Shown here: positions 5,990-11,794 of the stretch, piece by piece
Numbering within the stretch: the stretch's first letter is position 1
How the letters are laid out: each line of letters begins with the position of its first letter
Assembly: GCA_030154385.1 (NCBI GenBank)
Contig: JASKJZ010000038.1
Coordinates: forward strand, 1-11,794
Source: Clostridiales bacterium
GTDB lineage: Bacteria; Bacillota_A; Clostridia; Lachnospirales; Lachnospiraceae
Direction of reading: 5' to 3'
DNA length: 11,794 nucleotides
The notes under the pieces: generated by a model
Databases searched by the model: none
The model's input: only the letters and a program-made list of their open reading frames with translations
Told to the model about the DNA's origin: nothing
Position numbers and translations under genes: made by a program

Positions 5990-7651
5990 CTATACATGAA
6001 AATAGCTATTTCCAACAAACTCTCGAAGAATTGAATTTTTTGGAATTTCTTCACTTGTCACCCCAAGGAAATAATCCAAAAATTTTAACAACCGTTTGGC
6101 TTCCACATAGGCTGGATCTTCTTTTTTAATGCGAAACAATATCGGCTCAGCAAACTGCTTTAATACGGCCAGCTCATAAATCATAGCTGAGTTAAACATC
6201 ACATCGGCGCTCTCCTGGAACGGGAAGATATATTTTTCCTCGCCATCCCGTACCGATTTCCACATTGATATTGTTTTACTAGCATCGGCACCTCGCGTTC
6301 TTGCATCTCGTACCATCCTTCGAATCAATCTGCCATCCGAGGTCGGAATTTGGTTGTGTTCATCAATATTTAAGGTCGTTAACGCACTGATATAAATTTT
6401 GAATTTGCTATTATCTGGCAAAGAATAAGACAGTTTATCATTGAGCCCATGAATACCTTCAATTACAAGAATATCTTCCTTTCCAAGCTGTTTGTAATTT
6501 CCTTTGTACTCCCGCTTTCCCGTCTTAAAATTGAAGCTTGGAAGCTCCACCCTCTCTCCTGCTAATAAAGCACTCATATCACGATTAAACTGTTCGACAT
6601 CAATTGCTTCAAGGCATTCAAAATTATAGGTTCCATCCTCATTTAGGGGTGTATTTTCACGTTCCACAAAATAATCGTCTACTCCAATTGGATGTGGCTT
6701 TAAGCCAAAGGTGCGAAGCTGCACCGAAAGCCGATGGGAAAAGGTTGTTTTTCCAGACGAAGAGGGGCCTGCAATCATAGCAAATTTTGCATCCTTTCGT
6801 TCTGCAATCATGGCTGCGATTTCTGCAATTCGTTTCTCTTGAAAGGCCTCCTGCACTAAAATCAGATCGTTCATGCCGCCCTCTGCGATTACCGTATTGA
6901 GTTCGCCAACGGATGTGATTTCCATTCCTTTTGCCCATTCACTGACTTCTCTTAGCTTTGAAAAGAGCTTTATTCTTGGCTCAAAATCAGGCACTGCCTT
7001 TGTATCTGCTGCCGTGGGTAGTTGTAAGATAAATCCTCTATCATATGGAAAAAGCTTGAAATACTGAAGCATCCCTGTACTTGGCGGCATATATCCAAAG
7101 AAATAATCTTCAAATCCACCAAGGCAATAGATATTCGTCTTGGAAACTCTTCGATAGCGAAACAATTGTTCTTTGGAATACATTTTATATTGATGAAATT
7201 TATCAATCGCTTCACTGGTATTGATGGTATATTTTTCAAAAATAAGGTCTTGTGCAACAAACTCCCGCATCCTCTCCTCAATTTGATCCAGCATTTTCTG
7301 GTCAAGTGTATCTTCCATATCCACTTCCCCATAGTACCCAGGGCCCATTGAATGCTCGATTGAGACCTTTTTAATCTTATCCTGACCTATAACCTGATAA
7401 ATTGCTTTCATTAGCATCATAACGGTTCCGCGTGTATAAACCCGCATGCCGTTAACATCCTTTGTTGTCACAAATTCCAGGGTTCCGCCAGTACGAATCT
7501 TTGCATTTAACTCCTTTAGGTTCCCATCAAGCTTTGCAAGAATAATATCATCGATATACGTTGACTGATACTCTCTCGCAATGTCTTGAAATCGTGTCTC
7601 TGTGTTGTACTGTTTTTCGATTCCGTCTATTATAAATTTCACAGATTCCAT
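5990..7651 (-). CDS. Nucleoside kinase-like protein: ThrRS-like TGS and editing domains fused to a uridine kinase-type P-loop domain
   Basis: A 553-residue chimera. Residues 1-61 resemble the TGS domain. Residues about 70-230 align by eye with the second N-terminal (editing) domain of threonyl-tRNA synthetase: VSIEHSMGPGYYGEVDMED (96-114) corresponds to the IGPxIExGFYYD region and PPSTGMLQYFKL (189-200) to the segment after CRGPH. The metal ligands expected there look replaced (see findings). Residues about 287-530 form a phosphoribulokinase/uridine kinase-type domain with Walker A GPSSSGKTTF (295-304), GVDDYF (323-328), the acidic VIEGIHGL (396-403) and RRMVRDARTRG (444-454). Such fusions are usually annotated as nucleoside kinase in Clostridia; substrate and cellular role are not evident. 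It is the last gene of the operon, 14 bases after trmK. Its AGGAGG (7662-7667) overlaps the trmK TAG stop, with 10-base spacing to the start. Confidence 0.85.
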   Translation of the reverse strand: MESVKFIIDGIEKQYNTETRFQDIAREYQSTYIDDIILAKLDGNLKELNAKIRTGGTLEFVTTKDVNGMRVYTRGTVMMLMKAIYQVIGQDKIKKVSIEHSMGPGYYGEVDMEDTLDQKMLDQIEERMREFVAQDLIFEKYTINTSEAIDKFHQYKMYSKEQLFRYRRVSKTNIYCLGGFEDYFFGYMPPSTGMLQYFKLFPYDRGFILQLPTAADTKAVPDFEPRIKLFSKLREVSEWAKGMEITSVGELNTVIAEGGMNDLILVQEAFQEKRIAEIAAMIAERKDAKFAMIAGPSSSGKTTFSHRLSVQLRTFGLKPHPIGVDDYFVERENTPLNEDGTYNFECLEAIDVEQFNRDMSALLAGERVELPSFNFKTGKREYKGNYKQLGKEDILVIEGIHGLNDKLSYSLPDNSKFKIYISALTTLNIDEHNQIPTSDGRLIRRMVRDARTRGADASKTISMWKSVRDGEEKYIFPFQESADVMFNSAMIYELAVLKQFAEPILFRIKKEDPAYVEAKRLLKFLDYFLGVTSEEIPKNSILREFVGNSYFHV

Positions 7652-7665
7652 TCAATATGTACCTC

Positions 7666-8361
7666 CTATCTATAATATGTCAGTGCTTCCTCTATTGCTA
7701 TTATCTCTTCTCCAAGCTCATCCATACGCTCTTTGGTTTCCGTATTTTGGGAAGCCTTAAGCGCATTCAAAATTTGATTCGTTTTTTGGAGCTGATGATT
7801 TAAGTACTCCTGCAAAGCCTTGTTTTTTTGTATCAATAAGGATTTTCCATAGGAATAAAAAAGTTCCTTCTCATATTGCTCCTTACCCCTTAGTGCATGA
7901 ATTGCAACATAGAACTTCCCATCTTCCTTTAACATATTTTCTTCCAAAATGGAAAAACCAATTGTATGAAGATACTTTCTTACCAGCTCTATTTCTGATT
8001 GTGGCTGCAAGATAAGCTCTCGTATATTTTCCACAACAGGCTTTCCGTCCTCAAGAATTCGTATGATTAAGGCACCGCCCATGCCACTAATCAAAAGCGT
8101 ATCCACCTCTCCCTCCTGCAGTGCTTCTAATCCATTCGACCTGCGAATCACAATTCTATCGCTCACGTGGTACCTCGCTACATTCTCTGTCGCGCGCTCC
8201 AAAGGCCCCTTGTTTACATCCATCGCAATTACCTTTTGTGCAATTTGATTTTCAATTAGGAAAATCGAAGTGTGAGCATGATCACATCCAATATCCGCCA
8301 CACAGCTCCCCCTTGTCACCATATTTGCTATCATTCGAAGTCGTTTTGACAATTGTACCAT
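7666..8361 (-). CDS. trmK: tRNA (adenine(22)-N1)-methyltransferase
   Basis: SAM-dependent enzyme that methylates N1 of A22 in the D-loop of certain bacterial tRNAs. The 231 residues match the family length. Residues 1-18 form the N-terminal helix seen in this family (QLSKRLRMIANMVTRG). The Rossmann SAM-binding motif VADIGCDHAH is at 21-30, the acidic motif MDVN at 47-50, GMGG at 93-96 and LQPQ at 118-121. The C-terminal third (about 160-230) is a Lys/Glu/Leu-rich coiled coil, as in characterised TrmK. It lies 15 bases after rpoD, with AGGAGA (8369-8374) 7 bases before the start. In many Firmicutes trmK sits next to rpoD but is followed by a Nif3-like gene; here the kinase-like gene takes that position. 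Confidence 0.94.
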   Translation of the reverse strand: MVQLSKRLRMIANMVTRGSCVADIGCDHAHTSIFLIENQIAQKVIAMDVNKGPLERATENVARYHVSDRIVIRRSNGLEALQEGEVDTLLISGMGGALIIRILEDGKPVVENIRELILQPQSEIELVRKYLHTIGFSILEENMLKEDGKFYVAIHALRGKEQYEKELFYSYGKSLLIQKNKALQEYLNHQLQKTNQILNALKASQNTETKERMDELGEEIIAIEEALTYYR

Positions 8362-8376
8362 GTATCATTCTCCTGT

Positions 8377-9495
8377 TTATTCCAAGTAATCTTTTAATTT
8401 CCTGCTGCGGCTTGGATGCCTTAGCTTTCGTAAGGCCTTTGCCTCAATTTGGCGAATCCGCTCTCTCGTTACATTAAATTCTTTTCCCACTTCCTCAAGC
8501 GTTCTAGCTCGTCCATCATCTAATCCAAATCGAAGACGAAGCACCTTTTGCTCGCGCTCAGTAAGCGTACCAAGCACCTCTACAAGCTGCTCTTTTAAAA
8601 GGGTAAACGCCGCAGCATCCGATGGAACCGGCACATTATCATCTTGAATAAAGTCGCCTAGATGGCTGTCTTCCTCTTCTCCAATCGGCGTCTCCAAAGA
8701 AACGGGTTCCTGTGAGATTTTTTGAATCTCTCGAACACGTTCGAGTGGCATATTCATCTGTGCTGCAATCTCTTCTAAGCTTGGTTCACGTCCTAGTTCT
8801 TGTAGGAGTTGACGCTGCACACGAATCAATTTGTTAATGGTCTCGACCATATGCACTGGTATCCGAATGGTTCTTGCCTGATCGGCAATGGCTCTAGTTA
8901 TCGCTTGGCGAATCCACCAGGTAGCATAGGTACTGAATTTATAACCCTTGGTATAATCAAATTTTTCAACTGCTTTAATAAGCCCCAGATTTCCCTCTTG
9001 GATCAAATCCAAAAAAAGCATACCTCTTCCTACATAACGTTTGGCAATGCTGACTACCAAACGTAGGTTCGCCTCTGCCAGGCGCTTTTTTGCCTCTGCA
9101 TCTCCCTCTTCCATTCGTTTGGCAAGCTCAATTTCTTCATCCGCATTTAATAAAGGCACTTTTCCAATCTCTTTCAAATACATACGGACAGGATCTTCGA
9201 TGCTAACGCCTTCTGGAATGGAGATATCATAGCTATCGACATCTTCCTTTTCCTCGTCGTCGTTCTCGACCTCTAGTATGATATCTTCATCGGAAAAATC
9301 ATCGGTGATACGAAGGATATCGACTCCCTTATTTTCCAAGAAAGAATAAATACGCTCAATTTTATCGGCATCTAATTCCATATCAGAAAAGAAATCATTC
9401 ACCTCTTCCACTTCCAGAACGTTTTTTTTCTTTTTTGCAAATTCCAATAAATCTTTCAGCTTTTCACTAAATTTCGCCATATTGTTTTCTTCCAT
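8377..9495 (-). CDS. rpoD: RNA polymerase primary sigma factor (sigma-A/sigma-70)
   Basis: Housekeeping sigma factor that directs RNA polymerase to TTGACA/TATAAT promoters such as those seen in this window. The 372 residues are the compact Gram-positive SigA length. An acidic region 1.1 (about 1-90) contains a DDEEKEDVD patch. Region 1.2 starts [19 protein letters not shown] (98-116). Region 2 (about 143-213) includes the core-binding [19 protein letters not shown] and the -10 recognition helix [22 protein letters not shown]. Region 3 is at about 215-295. Region 4 (310-372) includes the -35 recognition helix [23 protein letters not shown]. The start is set by AGGAGG (9502-9507) with 6-base spacing; an in-frame ATG five codons later is less well placed. 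The gene follows dnaG by 26 bases in the operon. No anomalies. Confidence 0.98.
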   Translation of the reverse strand: MEENNMAKFSEKLKDLLEFAKKKKNVLEVEEVNDFFSDMELDADKIERIYSFLENKGVDILRITDDFSDEDIILEVENDDEEKEDVDSYDISIPEGVSIEDPVRMYLKEIGKVPLLNADEEIELAKRMEEGDAEAKKRLAEANLRLVVSIAKRYVGRGMLFLDLIQEGNLGLIKAVEKFDYTKGYKFSTYATWWIRQAITRAIADQARTIRIPVHMVETINKLIRVQRQLLQELGREPSLEEIAAQMNMPLERVREIQKISQEPVSLETPIGEEEDSHLGDFIQDDNVPVPSDAAAFTLLKEQLVEVLGTLTEREQKVLRLRFGLDDGRARTLEEVGKEFNVTRERIRQIEAKALRKLRHPSRSRKLKDYLE

Positions 9496-9521
9496 AAGCT
9501 GCCTCCTACTCCTGCATAGTC

Positions 9522-11294
9522 TTAACCATCTTGTAAAGAAATATGCAATTTTTGTAAATTCCCTTGTTCCTCAATGATCATTTGTAATTCCTTAAAATCC
9601 GTCGCCGTCTTGCTTTTGCAATCCAAACTATACTTTCGAATACGGATTACGATTTCATTTAGTGCCTTTTCCTTCTCTATCAGGCTCATTTCGTGGTGAA
9701 GTGAGGTGTTAAATAGAAGGGCTGCCTCGCGCTGTTCTTCCCTGCTGTCAAATTGACTCAGTATTTTAGCTGGAACCACTTCCCCTGTTGTTTCATACTG
9801 CACAAATAATAGATTAGCTACCTTATTATATAGGTCTTCCTTAAAATCCTCTGCTGTAATAATACCTTTGATTTTTTCAAACAACGTCGTATCCTCAATC
9901 AACCAAGTGAGCAGTATTTTTTGCGCTTCCAAGCATCCATCCTCTCTCTTTTTTGCTTTTCCCCGCTCCTCCTCTCGTATGTCCTCGTATATTTTTGTTT
10001 CCGTCAACTTAAGTCCATAACGATTTACCATACTCTTTAGTTCCTCGAAGCCAATGTTATATTTTTTACTGACCGCTTCGATGTAAATGATGCGCTCCAC
10101 TTCCTCCGAAATGGACGAAAGTCTTTTTGCTACCTCATGAATAAATCGCGTTTTTTCTTCCGGATTACTTAATTGATAATTTTCCTCCATCGTATCAAGT
10201 TCAAAATAGAAGCTATTCTTCGCTGCCTCAATACGCTCCGAAAAGGCCTCGACACCTAACGCTTTAATAAATTCATCTGGATCCTTATAGGGATTTAATG
10301 CAAGAATGCGTGCTGATATCCCTGCCTCCTTTAAAATCGGAATTGCCCGAAGAGCCGCTTTGACTCCTGCTCCATCGCTATCATAGCACAGCAGTATCTC
10401 GTCTGTATAACGCTTTAGTAAATTGGCCTGGAGACCAGTAAATGCCGTTCCAAGAGATGCAACTGCATTGGTAAAGCCTGCCTGATGCATGGAAATCACA
10501 TCCAGATAACCTTCACAGAGAATCAAATTCTTTTGCCTGCTCTGCCTAGCAAAATTTAGGCCATATAAATTCCGGCTCTTATCAAAAATTTTCGTTTCAG
10601 GGGAGTTTAAATATTTCGGTGTTCCCTCCCCCATAACACGTCCTCCAAAACCAATGACGCGACTGTTGACATCCATAATCGGAAACATCACACGATTCCA
10701 AAATTTATCGTGAACACCGGTCTTTTCATCGATGGTAAATAATCCACTTTCTTTTAATAAGGCATCCTCATACCCTTTTTTCTTTAGATATTGATATAAA
10801 TCATCCGGATACTTATTGGAAAAGCCAAGGCCAAACTTTACCATCATCTCATCGCTTATTTTTCGATTGGACAAATACGAATAGGCGACCCTTCCCCGCT
10901 CCGACTTTAGTTGGTAGTAAAAATATGCGGCCGCCGCCTTATTTACTTCAAAAAGCCTCCCTCTTAAGTCGGCCCGCTTTTTGTCTTCTGGAGAGAGTTC
11001 GGTCTGGGGTAAGGTAATACCTGCCCGATCTGCTAATACCTTTATTGCTTCCACAAACGTATAATTTTCATACTCCATGAGAAAGGTAAACACATTTCCT
11101 CCTACTCCACAGCCAAAGCAGTGATACATCTGCTTGGAGGCGCTCACGGAAAACGATGGTGACTTTTCATTATGAAAGGGACAAAGTCCCATGTAGTTAC
11201 TTCCTCTTTTTTGTAGCTTCACATAAGAGGATATAACCGAGACAATATCATTTTTTTGCCGAACCTCTTCGACGATTTCTTCTGGGTAATACAT
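9522..11294 (-). CDS. dnaG: DNA primase
   Basis: Synthesises RNA primers for replication and works with the replicative helicase. The chosen start gives 590 residues beginning [25 protein letters not shown], the canonical DnaG N-terminus. The CHC2 zinc-binding domain has Cys38, His41, Cys59 and Cys62. The RNA polymerase core follows (about 115-250, with [19 protein letters not shown]). The TOPRIM domain carries [10 protein letters not shown] (Glu261), LGTAFT and CYDSDGAG (Asp305, Asp307), then KDPDEF at 337-342. The C-terminal helicase-interacting region (about 380-590) is Glu/Lys-rich and poorly conserved, as usual. An in-frame ATG 24 codons upstream would run into the dgt coding region and lacks a ribosome binding site, so it is rejected. 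The gene is flanked by dgt (16 bases) and rpoD (26 bases) in one operon. Confidence 0.97.
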   Translation of the reverse strand: MYYPEEIVEEVRQKNDIVSVISSYVKLQKRGSNYMGLCPFHNEKSPSFSVSASKQMYHCFGCGVGGNVFTFLMEYENYTFVEAIKVLADRAGITLPQTELSPEDKKRADLRGRLFEVNKAAAAYFYYQLKSERGRVAYSYLSNRKISDEMMVKFGLGFSNKYPDDLYQYLKKKGYEDALLKESGLFTIDEKTGVHDKFWNRVMFPIMDVNSRVIGFGGRVMGEGTPKYLNSPETKIFDKSRNLYGLNFARQSRQKNLILCEGYLDVISMHQAGFTNAVASLGTAFTGLQANLLKRYTDEILLCYDSDGAGVKAALRAIPILKEAGISARILALNPYKDPDEFIKALGVEAFSERIEAAKNSFYFELDTMEENYQLSNPEEKTRFIHEVAKRLSSISEEVERIIYIEAVSKKYNIGFEELKSMVNRYGLKLTETKIYEDIREEERGKAKKREDGCLEAQKILLTWLIEDTTLFEKIKGIITAEDFKEDLYNKVANLLFVQYETTGEVVPAKILSQFDSREEQREAALLFNTSLHHEMSLIEKEKALNEIVIRIRKYSLDCKSKTATDFKELQMIIEEQGNLQKLHISLQDG

Positions 11295-11303
11295 AAATTT
11301 CTG

Positions 11304-11312
11304 CCCTCTCCT
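11304..11312 (-). promoter_or_regulatory. Ribosome binding site that decides the dnaG start, fused to the dgt stop
   Basis: The minus strand reads TAGGAGAGGG. TAG (11311-11313) is the dgt stop codon and AGGAGAGGG is the ribosome binding site, about 10 bases before the dnaG ATG at 11294. This favours the 590-residue primase and suggests coupled translation of dgt and dnaG. Confidence 0.75.
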
Positions 11313-11794
11313 ACTTAACATTCCAAAAATTTGGTATTTTAAGTGAAGTATAGGTATCGATGGCAAATCGATCGCTCATTCCAGCGATGTAATCACATAC
11401 GACTTGCTCGATCGGTTCCTTTTCTTCCTTTAATAAATATTGATATTCGCTGGTCAATAATTCTAGATGCTTCAAATAAAATTCGTATAATTCCGCTACA
11501 ATATTTTCTGCTTTGCCTTCCTGCCCTTTTGCAATCGGGTTGGTATACACACTTTCAAACATAAACCGCCGCAGGGAAAACATCGCTTCTTCCATTTCCT
11601 TTGACATGAGAACATCCTTTTGGTTCTCGCTGTTAATGACAATATCATGCACCAGGTTATTGAGGCGCTCTTTAATGGAAAAACCCAGCGTATTTCTTAT
11701 TGTATAGGGAATATCTTCTTCTTTGATAATATGTGCACGTATTGCATCATCGATATCATGGTTAATATAAGCAATTTTATCCGATAAACGAATA
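11311..11794 (-). CDS. dgt: C-terminal part of a deoxyguanosinetriphosphate triphosphohydrolase-like HD protein
   Basis: The last 161 codons of a gene entering from the right edge; the 5' end is outside the window. The translation begins IRLSDKIAYINHDIDDAIRA, which matches the final metal-ligand region of the HD-domain dNTP triphosphohydrolase family (the Asp of SDKIAYxNHDxDDA). It continues IPYTIRNTLGFSIKERLNNLVHDIVINSEN and a helical C-terminal part (EEAMFSLRRFMFESVY, EQVVCDYIAGMSDRFA) typical of Dgt-like proteins in Clostridia. Family members hydrolyse dNTPs to the deoxynucleoside and triphosphate, lowering dNTP pools. Substrate preference cannot be read here, and many Gram-positive homologues act on several dNTPs. 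Its position directly upstream of dnaG and rpoD is common in Clostridia. The stop codon forms part of the dnaG ribosome binding site. Confidence 0.9.
   Translation of the reverse strand, partial: IRLSDKIAYINHDIDDAIRAHIIKEEDIPYTIRNTLGFSIKERLNNLVHDIVINSENQKDVLMSKEMEEAMFSLRRFMFESVYTNPIAKGQEGKAENIVAELYEFYLKHLELLTSEYQYLLKEEKEPIEQVVCDYIAGMSDRFAIDTYTSLKIPNFWNVK

Noticed and set aside
5935..6129. Plus-strand open frame after hflC
   Set aside because: It begins inside the terminator stem and overlaps the conserved 3' end of the kinase-like gene on the other strand; no ribosome binding site.
1..11794. CRISPR array, transposon, prophage, tRNA or defence system
   Set aside because: I saw no regularly spaced repeats, transposase or integrase motifs, tRNA-like cloverleaf with a CCA end, or nuclease/toxin pairs. 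All long open frames are accounted for by housekeeping families.

Overview
The window reads as a chromosomal housekeeping segment of a low-GC, Gram-positive Clostridia-type bacterium, most likely a Lachnospiraceae relative. The evidence is the A/T-rich intergenic DNA, strong AGGAGG-type ribosome binding sites, vegetative promoters of the TTGACA-17-TATAAT class, a T-box leader on an aminoacyl-tRNA synthetase gene, and the gene order dgt-dnaG-rpoD-trmK. I placed it from sequence character and gene content only. I see no tRNA, rRNA, CRISPR array, insertion sequence, phage gene or toxin-antitoxin pair.

Layout, left to right. Positions 1-157 (minus strand) hold the first 52 codons of an unidentified exported protein with a clear signal peptide. 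Its upstream region ends at a stem-loop terminator (332-371) that closes leuS. leuS (373-2787, minus) is led by a T-box riboswitch (about 2815-3072) with a CUC leucine specifier and its own promoter. Next is exoA (3156-3914, minus), the exonuclease III/AP endonuclease. It is divergent from a two-gene hflK-hflC operon (4060-5926, plus) whose -10 box lies inside a perfect 19-bp palindrome, a likely operator. A bidirectional terminator (5931-5971) separates hflC from the convergent right-hand operon.

That operon runs on the minus strand from beyond the right edge: dgt (partial), dnaG, rpoD, trmK, and a nucleoside kinase-like gene. The gaps are only 14-27 bases, and ribosome binding sites are fused to or abut the upstream stop codons. 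It is an extended macromolecular-synthesis operon: dNTP pool control, primase, primary sigma factor, a tRNA m1A22 methyltransferase, and a chimeric protein with a threonyl-tRNA synthetase-like N-terminal half and a uridine kinase-like C-terminal half.

Most of the window is conventional. The points deserving a second look are the chimeric kinase, whose synthetase-like editing domain appears to have lost all four metal ligands, the palindromic operator over the hflKC promoter, and the T-box. I found no convincing evidence of an undescribed multi-gene system here.
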